NCBI GenBank assembly: GCA_025084515.1
Contig: JAJAGP010000360.1
Location: 62,001-126,000 of the forward strand
Direction: 5' to 3'
DNA length: 64,000 bases
From: Ancistrus triradiatus
Lineage: Eukaryota; Chordata; Actinopteri; Siluriformes; Loricariidae
Shown: positions 13,066 through 23,203 of the stretch, one piece after another
How positions within the stretch are numbered: the first letter of the stretch is position 1
Layout: the number at the start of each line of letters is the position of its first letter
Notes under the pieces: generated by a model
What the model saw: only the letters and a program-made list of their open reading frames with translations
Told to the model about the DNA's origin: nothing
Database searches by the model: none
Position numbers and translations under genes: made by a program

Positions 13066-13623
13066 ATGCCCCTCCTTGCCGCTAGAAGCGATCCGGACAA
13101 TGACAGGAGAATGAAAGGAGAAGCTAGGGATAATCTATGCAGAGAATCCCCGTCTATGCAGATACTTTTTTGGCAGTACTCAGCCTACTTGCAACAGTTT
13201 CTTCACCAGTTCTTTATCGAGCTGTGGGACAGGTTTGGTCTCTCTGCTAGCGATGAGCAGAAGTCCACCAGTTGCCCAGTTGGGCCTGTTTTTGCTCGTA
13301 ATTTGCGGTATCTCCAGCTTGCCAGCAGCCGGAAGGTTCTGGTCAAACACCGGTTAGCGCCCATTAGCTCTGTATTTGAGCCCGCTAGTGCCGTAGCTGA
13401 GCACACCATGCCTGTTAGCTCCAAAGATGAGCAGTTAGCACCCCGTAGCTCAATACCTGAGCAGTTAGAGCTCAGTAGCCCAATGTTTGGGCCCGCTAGC
13501 TCCATACTTGAGTGTGTTAGCTCAATTGTTGCGCATGTTAGCTCAATACTTGAGCCCACTAGTGCCGTAGCTGAGCAAGCCGTGCCTGCTAGCTCTGTGG
13601 GTGAGCCGATCCGAGCCAGTTAG
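13066..13623 (+). pseudogene. Repeat-rich ORF, part 1 (unknown function)
   Basis: 185 codons. The N-terminal 100 residues (MPLLAARSDPDNDRRMKGEA, then FLHQFFIELWDRF) are non-repetitive and perhaps helical. From about residue 100 the sequence consists of units like ASSILEP and SSVxEQ, 7 or 10 residues long. It stops at 13621 where the repeat continues in the next frame, so a single-base frameshift near 13600-13620 is likely. I do not recognise the protein. It could be a gag-like ORF given the LTR-like 3' end. Confidence 0.4.
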
Positions 13624-14104
13624 CTCCACATTTGAGTATGTTAGCTCAGTAGATGAGCATGTTAGCTTAGTGTTTGGGCTCCCTAGTTCCATATCTGAGC
13701 AGGCCACACCTCGTGGCTCTGTAGCTGAGCCGTTAGTGCCCTGCAGCTCAGTACTGGAGCAGTTAGCCTCCAGTGGCCCAGTACATCAGCATATTAGCTC
13801 CGTAGTTAAGCACCCTAGTTCCATATTTGGGCCTGTTAGCTCCACATTTGAACATGCTAGCTCAGTAAAAGAGCAGTTAGTGTCCAGTAGCTCTATATTT
13901 GAGGATGCGAGCTCAGTACTTGAGACGATAATGTCCAGTAACCCTGTATTTGAACATGCTAGCGCAGTACCTGAGCCGATAGCGCCCAGTAGCTCAGCAT
14001 TTCAGGGTGTTAGCTCTGTTGTTGAGCATGTTACCTCAGCATTCGAGTACGTAAGCTCATTAGATGAGCAAGTTAGCCTTTTGGTTTCATGTCTGAGCAT
14101 GTAA
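13601..14104 (+). pseudogene. Repeat-rich ORF, part 2, frame-shifted continuation
   Basis: It continues the same 21- and 30-bp units (VSSVDEH, ASSVKEQ, SSSIFED, VSSLDEQ) in frame +2 and stops at 14104. A further piece in the same style follows (EHVSSVNEF, HISSVSEH) up to the SINE at 14226. No known domain. Confidence 0.4.
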
Positions 14105-14225
14105 GCTCTGTGAATGAGTTTGTTAACTCCGTGTCCTTGCAGGTCATGCTACATAGTCCCATATCTGAGTTTGTGGTAACCTGTAGTTTTGTACCTGTTC
14201 ACATTAGCTCTGTTTCTGAGCACAT

Positions 14226-14432
14226 CATTTACATTACATTTACATTTACAGCATTTAGCAGACGCCCTTATCCAGAGCGACTTACAATTGGTACAGTCTT
14301 ACAATCCAAGCAATTGTGGGTTAAGGGCCTTGCTCAAGGAAACAACAGTGGCAGCTTTGGCTGAGGTGGGATTTGAACCCTGGACTTTCTGGTTCATAGT
14401 CCTGCACCTTAACCACTAGGCCTTTGATTGCA
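14226..14432 (-). mobile_element. tRNA-derived SINE, TGTAAA-tailed family, copy 3
   Basis: Full copy read on the minus strand: a head with CTAGTGGTTAAGGTGCAGGAC and GGTTCAAATCCCACCTC, a body with CCTTGAGCAAGGCCCTTAAC, GTCGCTCTGGATAAGGGCGT and a TGTAAA tail. It interrupts the repeat-coding locus. Confidence 0.9.
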
Positions 14433-14442
14433 TTTGACTTGT

Positions 14443-14566
14443 ACATTTACATTTACATTTACAGCATTTAGCAGACGCCCTTATCCAGAGCAAAAGGAAC
14501 GAATGGGGATTGAACCCATGATCTTCGGTTTATGAGACCGACGCCTTCCCACTTGGCCATCGCGCC
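14443..14566 (-). mobile_element. Short chimeric SINE: tRNA-Thr-like head on the TGTAAA tail
   Basis: On the minus strand a complete tRNA-like sequence (14566-14495) is followed by TTTT and then by CTCTGGATAAGGGCGTCTGC, TAAATGCTG and TGTAAATGTAAATGTAAATG. The tail is identical in type to the 3' end of the neighbouring SINE, but the family's usual head and central body are absent. Confidence 0.75.
14495..14566 (-). tRNA. tRNA-Thr(CGT)-like gene or pseudogene with CAT anticodon
   Basis: A cloverleaf can be drawn. The anticodon stem is TCGGT/ACCGA with loop CTCATAA (anticodon CAT), and the T-stem ATGGG/CCCAT encloses loop TTCAATC. The acceptor stem GGCGCGA pairs with TCGTTCC except for one mismatch and a wobble. 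It resembles vertebrate tRNA-Thr-CGT across most of its length, so the CAT most likely arose from CGT by CpG decay. A TTTT terminator follows. Being fused to a SINE tail, it is probably a retroposed pseudogene. Confidence 0.6.
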
Positions 14567-14640
14567 ACATCGGGTCTCTTAGTTCCATACCTGAGAACGA
14601 TGCACCGACTCCCGCGCCACAAACATTTGCATCCATTCCC

Positions 14641-15290
14641 GTGCCTGCACTAAAGTTGTCCATTACTATGCCTGCGCCGAGGTCGTCCGTTCCCGTGCCT
14701 GCACCGAGGTCGTTCATTCCCATGCCTGCGCCAAGGTCGTCCATTTATGTGCCTGCGCCGAGGTCGTTCATTCCCATGCCTGCACTGAGGTCGTTCATTC
14801 CCATGCCTGCACCAAGGTTGTCCATTCCCATGCCTGCGCCGAGGTCGTCCATTCATGTGCCTGCACCGAGGTCGTCAGTTCCTGTGCCTGCGCCAAAGTC
14901 GTCCATTCCTGTGCCTGTGCCTAGGTCGTTCATTCCCGTGTCTGCTCCGAGGTCATGCGTTCCCGTGCCTGCGCCAAGGTTATCCATTCCAGTGCCTGCA
15001 CTGAGGTCGTTCATTCCCATGCCTGCACCGAGGTCATCCGTTCCCGTGCCTGCACCGAGGTCGTCTGTTCCAGTGCCTGCGCTAAGGTCGTCAGTTCCTC
15101 TGCCAGCACCGAGGGCATCTGTTCCAGTTCCTGTTCCAGTGCCGAGGGTATCTGTTCCGGTTCCTGTGCCAGCGCTAAGGTCGTCCATTCCAGTGCCTGT
15201 GCCAGTGCCGAGGGCGTCCGTTCCATTTCCTGTGCCAGCACCGAGGGCATCTGTTCCAGTTCCTGTGCCAGCGCCGAAGGCCATTTGTTC
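14641..15290 (+). repeat. 27-bp minisatellite encoding PxPAPRSxx repeats
   Basis: About 21 tandem units whose plus-frame translation is a 9-residue PVPAPRSSI-like unit. Near the 3' end the unit lengthens to 33 bp (PVPVPVPRVSV-like). The unit length is a multiple of three and lacks stops, so several frames on both strands stay open across it. Confidence 0.92.
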
Positions 15291-15482
15291 CCAGGAGGCC
15301 TTGCCAGAGGCCGTTTGTTCCTAGGGGGCCATTCGTCTCCAAGAGGCCAGCCAGGAGGCCTTCTGTTCCAGAGTGGCTATCTTGGAGGACGTCCGGAGCG
15401 CCTCACTCCCCCTCAGGCACCGCCCCGAGAGAAAACCACCAGACAAGAAGGGGAAAGGGCCCGAGGAGCCCGCAAGGGGCGA

Positions 15483-15822
15483 TGTGGGTAATGACATTTG
15501 CGGTGCTCCGCCGGAATGCGGAGAACCCAAAGAATAAGCTAGAGCCCTAGATAGGATTTCGTGTTCCTGGAGCGGCGTGTTTTGTTTGGCGGCAGTTTCT
15601 GTCTTTAGTCATTCTTACCGTGTATGATATGCTTTGTTTGTTCCCGCATGTCACGGAGGAAAGCTCCTTTGGTTTGTGTTAACCGGATGCTTCGTTTGTT
15701 CCCACATGTCATGAAGGTACGCCCAGTTGTTCATGTTTGCTGTACAAACTGGTTAAAATAAAGCCATGGTGATGTACAGCCTGCACCCGTCTCCTATCTC
15801 CCCGTAAGGTCCCGCCGTTACA
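15483..15822 (+). repeat. Putative 3' LTR (about 340 bp)
   Basis: It begins TGTGGGTAATGACA after a purine-rich stretch (AAGGGGAAAGGGC near 15449) and ends CCCGCCGTTACA. AATAAA is at 15757-15762, about 60 bp before the end. The TG...CA ends and the internal polyadenylation signal fit an LTR. No partner copy is in the window. Confidence 0.5.
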
Positions 15823-18034
15823 CCTCTATACCTGGCCACGCCCTAAAAGCTGCAGGATGTTTCTGAAATTGTAGAGTTTGCTTATTTTAATGTTATTATA
15901 TATTATAAAGTAAAATAGATTTGAGACGAGTATTATTTTATACTTCAGTTAGTTAAATTTAATCACCCTCTACTTTCTAATGTCCAGATTTCCATCAGCA
16001 CAGGTGAGTCGCGACATTTAGATTGAATTAAATAACTTCGTAAAATAATACACAATTATAGGAGTGATTCTGTACACTTATAAAGTGATATGCTGTTACT
16101 TACGCTGATAGATAGATATATCAGTAGATTTTATATTAAATATGTTCAGGTTTATTAAACTTAAAACTCCTCCGCTTGCTTTAGCCCCTAATGTTTGTTT
16201 TGGACCAAAAACAAAATTTTTAATAACGTTGGAGCGTCCATGAGCAGTAAATAACGATGGCTATTCAGATTAAGGTTAGATTAATGCACATGATTGTGTT
16301 TAGGCTTTAACGAAGGGTAAATAAGTTTGGTATTGAAGAAAGTTACATTTTTTATTGCTGTTGATTTAGTTTCTGCATTATGTATACTGATGTGTTTATG
16401 ATAAAGTCTATTTTAAATGGTATTTATAATCTCCAGCAGGTGCTGATGATGATATTTCTGCAGATTCAGAAGGTTTTACAGATAAAGAGCTCTTTATAAT
16501 TCCTTATACTCTTATACTCTATGCTGCTTGTTCGTGCCTTTCTGTGCAGATGAGCTATCTGTGGTAACTTGAAGTTTCTGAGAGGTTACAGAAGGACAAG
16601 GTCAGATTTCATTAAAGGGAATTCAAATAAAACAGAGACGAGAGCATTTCTTATTCTAAAATTTAGAAAGAGCATAGTCTGTAGATGGTATTTCAAAAAT
16701 CTGACAGACCGTGACTTTTTTGGAGCAAAGTCCCTGAACAGAACAGTTAGGAAAATAAGTGCATTAAAATAAAACAGGAAAATTACAGCAAGTGTGGATC
16801 TAAGTATCAGTAACCCTTTGAGGTTTAAAATTTTAACCCTGATCCTTCACAAATCTTGAACTGAATGACACACACAAGACCAGAACCATCCATATTTATC
16901 TGACAGAAAGCGTGTGCTCTAATTAAAGTGCCTGATCAAACTCATGAACCTCAGATAAAAAGAAATCCCTCGTGATGGAAGAGAAGACGAGACACATCGA
17001 CTGCAGAAACCATGTCATGGCTCGGTGATGGAGCTCTAGTTCCTAGTGCTGAATCTCTCTGGTTCGCATCCTGCCTCTAGTGAGGTGGTTTATTTAGGTG
17101 AGGTGCCTCGACTTCTCCCTGGGGCTTCCACAGCGAGGCTTTAGCTGGGTCTAGGAATACATCTTTCCTGTTCCACATGTAGGTGGTCCTGTTTTGAATG
17201 TGGACCTTCTGTCTTTTTCAGTTCTGAGTTTGCACAAAAACATCTTACCAGCCAAGATGTGCCAAGGAAGCATGGCAAACCATATCACGTTGTACCTGTG
17301 CAACATTTTTCTACAAAACCACAGCAGTGTCTGGGTGTCCAAATACTTTCCTCTCTGTGGATCTAGTGTTTTGTATTTTAAAGTCTGAAGGAAGTTTGTG
17401 TTGTGTCGTGTTGTGGTTCGTACATTGCAGAGTTAGCGTTTGCATTCAGAGAGCTTAGGGTGGACAGAGGCCGATTTGGGGAGCTGAATTGATCTGGATT
17501 CTGTCTGTATCAGCTGGACTTTAGAGCAGAAGCACTTCAGCACTAATTAAAGTTACCGTGTGGAGACTGAAGGCGCCGGAGGAACACGCCAGAGTGGGAT
17601 AAGTGTGTGCTCTTAATTTCATGCATCACGGCTCTTCTGTGGAGATAAAAATAAATAAATAAAGACAGAAAGAAGAACGAGCAGTTCGAGTGGCGAGTGA
17701 TAAAACATTTCTAACACTGCGGCTCAACTGGAGCTGTGTTAAAGGTACAGTCAGCATTTAGTGCACTTTTATTAATCACACAGCTCCCAATCTGATATAC
17801 AGATAAATAAACACCACAGCGGTTTGGGCAGAGTTTGGTATGTTCTCAAATGCAATTGCGTGTGTTGTTGCTTTTGTAAATAAATATGAGTTATCTAGAC
17901 ATTTTAGTGAACAATTCAAGTCTGTTTTCTGATGGCATAACTAAATGTTTGGTGTTGATAAAACAGATAGAAACAGCTTCACTAAAATCTCGGCTGTAAG
18001 CAGGTTGTGTGGTTTTTTTTTTTAGTTTTGATTC
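15823..18034. other. Intergenic sequence, no gene
   Basis: AT-rich; only chance ORFs. A less AT-rich unique stretch at 17440-17700 carries no repeat signature. Confidence 0.6.
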
Positions 18035-18175
18035 TATCAAGGTTTCTTCATTATAACATTTAGGGATTTTTCATTGCCACTGTCGCCCTAGGTTTGCTTA
18101 GCTAGGGCTGTAGGCCTGGACAGTTGTAAAGCCACCGTTCTAAAAGGCACTGTCTAAATAAATCTGACTTAATTT
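18035..18175 (+). mobile_element. Short retroposon, ATAAATCTGACTT-tailed family
   Basis: Shared motifs: TTATAACATTTAGGGATTTTT, GCCACTGTCGCCCTAGG, TTGTAAAGC and the 3' end AATAAATCTGACTT. It is related to the copies at 39755, 40235, 53995 (reverse), 59925 (reverse) and 60866. Confidence 0.75.
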
Positions 18176-19465
18176 GGCCATTTTTTGGCACTAGTATAAG
18201 GGTTTTGCTTTGCAGACCAGACCAGGTTAGGAGTGTTCTATCTGTAGTTCCAGATCTGCCTGAGAACATTTAAAGCTTCTTGTATTTTGCAAGAGTTACT
18301 GATCTTTATTTTCAGATCCTCCTGAGGTTCAGGTTGTAGAGCTCAGTGTGAATAAGACCATTTTGGCTTTAAAATATGCAGGAATATATTTTAGTTTGCA
18401 AACATTTTATTCATAAAATTAAGATGACTGAGACATCACAGGGTGTCTTGGGTGGGACACCAGTCTATCACAAGCCCAGTAGGGGTCACTGTTACAGCTA
18501 TATGTGCAGCTTAAATAATTTAAATCCAATAATGCGAGTAGCACAAAGCTGTTATCGGAGCATTAGAGGAAGTGTTTATTTATTGATCGGTTTATTTATC
18601 CGTGCTTCTGTCTTGAGACCCAGAAACAAAACGTTTTCCATATTTAGCTTCAGGCTGTGCTTTCAGAAGAACAATAGAGGATGAATTCATGGGGATAAAT
18701 CCACCCTCAAGCATTCATCCTACTGCTGCTGCTGTTAGATCCTATAGTAAATTAATTACAGCTTCAGTGGAGGATCTTAATTACACCTTTAACGTGAGTC
18801 TCACACACCATGATGGACCTTTATTTCCCTTCATCAAGCAACAAACCCAACATTTTAGACCTTCCACGAGTTTTGTTTCTGCAACCTGACTAGATTTTAC
18901 CCTGAAAGAATTATAAAACAGGCTCCGCCCATATACTCCTGAATTATGTATTGATCCAGGTCAGGACCAGTCGTCCAAATATGGAACCATAATGTAGTAC
19001 CACATAAAAAAACCCTCATTTGGGATCAATGATCTTGTTGGTCCACGTTGAGTTAGTAGTGAGCACCATCTGCCCATCGTCTGCCCCCTACAGCTGGAGC
19101 GTGACCCGCCAGTGCCCCCGAAATTACCCACACACACACTCGCTTTGTATAAAGTGGCAGAAAGCGCCTTTATTTAGAAAAAAATGAAACTTATGTACAC
19201 ATTTTTTACATCTCGAAGATCGTTTGCGGCATCAGCAGGTTATTTACACGTAAGAAGAGAAATTAAGAGATTAAGTCTTAACGTCACCTATAGTTAGAAA
19301 GGAATCAAAGAAAGCCTGCAGAGTTTAGTTCTAAACAAGAGGAAAGAAGGAAGGAGAGCAGGAGATATGTTTCACTCGTCACATGATCAGTACTGCATCA
19401 TGCACTGTATGGAAAATGGTAGTGCTAGATGACATCACAGTTCTCGCACACACACACGCACACAC

Positions 19466-19545
<80 letters not shown>

Positions 19546-21775
19546 ACAGGGCTGATAATAATTATTATACAACATTATGTTAAAACAATCCTAAAACAAT
19601 TTATACTTAAAACCAACATTTATGTACTAAATAAAAGTTTAAACACCAGACTACAGCCGTGTGTTATGCAGTACTCCTATCACTGAGTGAGGGTGCAAAT
19701 ACTTTTACACCTCTACACCATGCAATGAAGTTATTGTTTAGTATTTAATTACAGTCTTTATTTAAATATATCTGATTGATTAGTTCATGTCTGGTTTCCA
19801 TATTAAACAGTTTTGTCTTCAGTGGTAGCTTAGTTTAAGTTTTAAATTTTTACAGTTTAATATTTATATTAAATATTTTTAGTTCATGTTTAGTCATCTT
19901 AGTGCTAGAGTGCTTTTATTTTCAGAACTTTTCTCAAACAATAAGTACTGTCTATGGTCTATTTATTTATCTTAATTTATGTAGTGAGTTTTTTATTCTT
20001 TTCTTTTACAGTTTTAAAACTATTTTTAGTTCATCTAAGTCCTAGAGTTAGTTTTTCTATCGTCTAATATTAATAATCACTTTATTTTAAATTACTATTT
20101 GAATAACAGTTTAGCTTTTTAGCCATTAGTTTCATTCGTTTTTATTTTTGGAATTGTTTTTTAATGTTTACTTCAGTTTCTCTGAAAGCAAATCATTTAT
20201 TAGGGCTGATTTCTCATGTGTAACAGGGGGGCACCCCTGGTCTCCTTGGATTGAAATAGACTTTTTTCAATGCATTGTGGGAACTGTAGTTCTTCACCTT
20301 GTAAATATAAGTACATTAATACGTAACAGTTTTACATGGTCAGTTAGAAATAAAGTTTTAGAATGATGTATTTGATTCTGAGAGTGATTTTATACATCTC
20401 GTATAAACAATTGTTTAAGGGACTTAAAAATGAACAGGAATGAATTTAAACAGGGAAGAAAAACAACATATCTTTGCAGAGAGAGCAAATGAAAATGATA
20501 ACACTTTTTTCTGTACAGTTCCAGGTGACGGAGTGAAACAGGAGAGATAAAGCTGTGATGTGGAGGAAAGTATGCAGCGTAAAGAGCAGGTAAAACTCAG
20601 CTCAGCTAAAATGATTCTTTTCCTTTCTGGAGTAGAGCAGCATCATGAGATCTTTATACAGGTACGACTTATTTTCACCCTGTTACAAACCGTGAGATCA
20701 GAACAAAAGCAGAGAAAGCATCACATCGGGTCGCATGCTGCTAGTATCAGTAATCAAAATCCGTTCCTCAGTACGGAGCGGGTTATCATATATAAAACTC
20801 AATCGATTAGAATAAAAAAAAAAACTACCAATGTCATACATGGTTACAAGACCTTTGATATTTTACATGTGCATATTACTTACATGTTAGCTTCATCAAG
20901 CAGCACTTAATCTGATAAATATGCTCATGATACTCAGATATAAGAGACTAAAAACGACTTCTAAACGGCCTCATGAACCAAAGGCTGGCCGAGGGAGCAG
21001 ATCTGAGGATGATATGCCAGTGCATCATCCACATCCAGAAACAAAGGCCTTTCTTTATTCTACGTGAGCAGCGTGAGCGACCTGGAACGACTCACTCGGG
21101 TTTAATCCTGATCCTGAAAAAGTGACGACGCTAAAATGTCGAGCTGAAAAAAAACAAACGTGCTTTCTAACAATGCTGTGGATCAGGTCCAGTCCTGGAG
21201 AACCTGCCAAATCTTATCAACAAAGCTGCCTACTGTGACTGAACATGTTTATCACAGGAAGGTATACGCTGGAAATTTTGACTGGAAATTTGCTGGAGTT
21301 TAAGAACATGCAAGCAAGTTACTTTGGCAATTTTGGTAACTTATGGTCATATTTGCCCGTTCTGTTCATCATAAGCATTTTTAACTAAAAGATCAAAATA
21401 ATGTAAGTTAAATGTGGTCTGTATGTGATGAAAAACTATCTCTGAATAATAAGTTAGTTAGCAGGACGACCCGTACGCATCAGGAAGCCATTTCATATTG
21501 CACAGGATGAGTGAAATAACCAAACCTGGAAAATACTACGACATATGAGGATTATGTAAAAGGTCTGGACTCCATAAGAAGATCCAAATCCAGCATGGTT
21601 TTTCTAAAATGATGAACAGTGAAGTTCTGTTAGTAAATGAGCTGGAGTTTAAACTGTGGTCCTCGAGGACTGGAATTGATGATCCTAACAAACTCAGCAC
21701 AAAGAGATCCTGAGGAATCTGCTCTGGACTTAATTAAGCTACAGGATCTAACTACATCATGTGGAGTTTAATCAC
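18176..21775. other. Intergenic sequence with (CA)n, no gene
   Basis: A long (CA)n array at 19446-19548; the rest is AT-rich with no recognised element. This stretch could still be part of a very long grin2a 3' UTR. Confidence 0.55.
19446..19548. repeat. (CA)n microsatellite
   Basis: About 50 CA units with two CACG interruptions near the 5' end. Overlapping His/Thr ORFs are artefacts. Confidence 0.97.
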
Positions 21776-22260
21776 AAGGGACCGGATTCACAAAAGATTC
21801 TCTAAGAAAAAACACGCGAAGCTTCTTAAGACAAACACTAGGAAGTTTATAAGAATATTCTTAAATGAAATTCTCTAATATCATTTTAAGAACATCTTTA
21901 TTCTTTTCTTATGCAGGCTACGTTGTGTTTTGCAGGCACATTTTGAATTTGTATTTACTGTTGTTTCTGTTATTTAGATTAATCTGCTCAGAGGAAACAT
22001 ATACTGGTGGGTTGAAAGTACATAGGCATTATTTCCAATAACTAAACTGTTTAAGGTTTAAAATTTCGAAGCTTACCTTGTCAACTCTTACAGTTTAAGA
22101 TAAGTGTGATTCTATCATAAGGTTAGAAAACATAAGGTTACTGTTCTTAAGAAAAGAGTTAAGAAAAAAATAAGATCATTCATTCATTCAACATAAGAAC
22201 TTACCTAAAACATTTCAGATGCTTTTATTACTTAGGACAGTTTTGTGAATTCGGCCCCAG
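21776..22260. mobile_element. MITE with TTCACAAAA terminal inverted repeats, copy 1
   Basis: The left end GGGACCGGATTCACAAAAGA matches the reverse complement of the right end TTTTGTGAATTCGGCCCC. The interior is full of CTTAAG/TTCTTAAG motifs and shares an inverted stretch (the GTGATTCTATcataAGGTT region) with the copy at about 35985-36560. No transposase is present. Confidence 0.75.
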
Positions 22261-23203
22261 ATCCTGTAGGCTGTACCCTGGTCTATATTTGGACTGATCA
22301 TGCTTCAGGGTGTGACCGTACACTGAGTTGTTGGTTTGTGTTACTATATCATTAAATCAGGTAACCTGGGCTCCATAAAAATCCATCTGTACACTGAGAG
22401 TCCAGCACATACCTTCTACCTACTAAACCTTTCTCGCTGTGAGGCAAGAAAATCTCTACCAACTTAGTACCATAAATAATCGGACATCTTGCCAAAAATC
22501 ACATCTCGATCTGGAAGAAATTCAGCTTCAGGTTCACAGTGCACATCAGAAACACGTCATGATGGAGCAGATACTCCAAACTGAAATCCAACAGTACCCT
22601 GTTTCACACAACAAGTGGACCCGACGCTCCCCGGGGTGCAGGCGTCGCCTCGGGCGCTGCTCGCTCAAACCTCATACTGACTTGGCACACGGGGCAAGCT
22701 TTCACTGCGCTGGCACAAGCAGCTTTGTCATGAAAATTAATGTTTTCTTTTTAAAATTTATTTTCTAATAACGTAAAGACGTTACATAAATAAATCATTA
22801 AATACGTGCAAAACAATATCTTCCTGCCAGTAATCGAGGTATGGAAGGGTAACTAATACGGCTACCACATAAGCTCAAAGTCTAACCGTCTAATAAGTAA
22901 GGGCTGGAGATGCCAAAATCGAGGGCAAATCTATCATAATAGAGAATAAAAGCGATGTTAGCAGGAAACGCGTTTGCTCGCCTAGGGTTCCGTCCAAAAC
23001 CAAGATCTGAGATCTGAGCTTTATGCCATAATCCCTGGTTCTCCGGACTGTCTGGCCTTGCCCGGGGAAAACCTGACTAAGAACCGCAGACGACCTTTGG
23101 CAAGCGCTACCCGGTATGCTAGCTGATAAAAGAGAGTACTTAAGAACATTTTGAGATGCGCCTACGGCGTCCTACGTTAATAATCCGTTACTATAGAGCA
23201 GCG
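22261..23203 (-). other. grin2a: Probable grin2a 3' UTR
   Basis: Sequence directly following the stop codon, with no repeat family that I recognise. A minus-strand AATAAA lies at 22757-22762, about 440 nt past the stop, and another AATAAA at 21054-21059. Either could be a polyadenylation signal. The true 3' end cannot be fixed from sequence alone, since mammalian GRIN2A has a long 3' UTR. Confidence 0.45.
22757..22762 (-). promoter_or_regulatory. Candidate polyadenylation signal AATAAA for grin2a
   Basis: This is the first canonical hexamer on the coding strand that I found after the stop codon. It sits in a T/A-rich stretch. No other evidence supports it. Confidence 0.25.

Larger units (their letters stand above)
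13046..15822 (+). mobile_element. Putative LTR-element-derived repeat-coding locus
   Basis: A long plus-strand coding-like stretch is interrupted by SINEs. It has a non-repetitive N-terminal part (13066-13360), a Ser/Val/Glu-rich repeat region (13360-14215), two SINE insertions (14226-14566), a Pro/Arg-rich 27-bp repeat array (14641-15290) and a basic C-terminus (to about 15490). Then comes a 340-bp segment bounded by TGT and ACA with AATAAA, which looks like a 3' LTR. No pol domain or 5' LTR is visible. The mobile-element interpretation is inference; a degraded host gene is an alternative. Confidence 0.45.

Noticed and set aside
14495..14566. Functional tRNA-Met (CAT anticodon)
   Set aside because: The body matches tRNA-Thr-CGT, not Met, the acceptor stem has a mismatch, and it is fused to a SINE tail.
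14853..15284. Gly/Asp-rich minus-strand ORF over the minisatellite
   Set aside because: It is open only because a 27-bp repeat lacks stops in that frame. The plus frame connects to flanking coding-like sequence and is the better reading.
14641..15290. Tandem array considered as CRISPR-like
   Set aside because: Units are contiguous 27-bp repeats without unique spacers, and the context is vertebrate.
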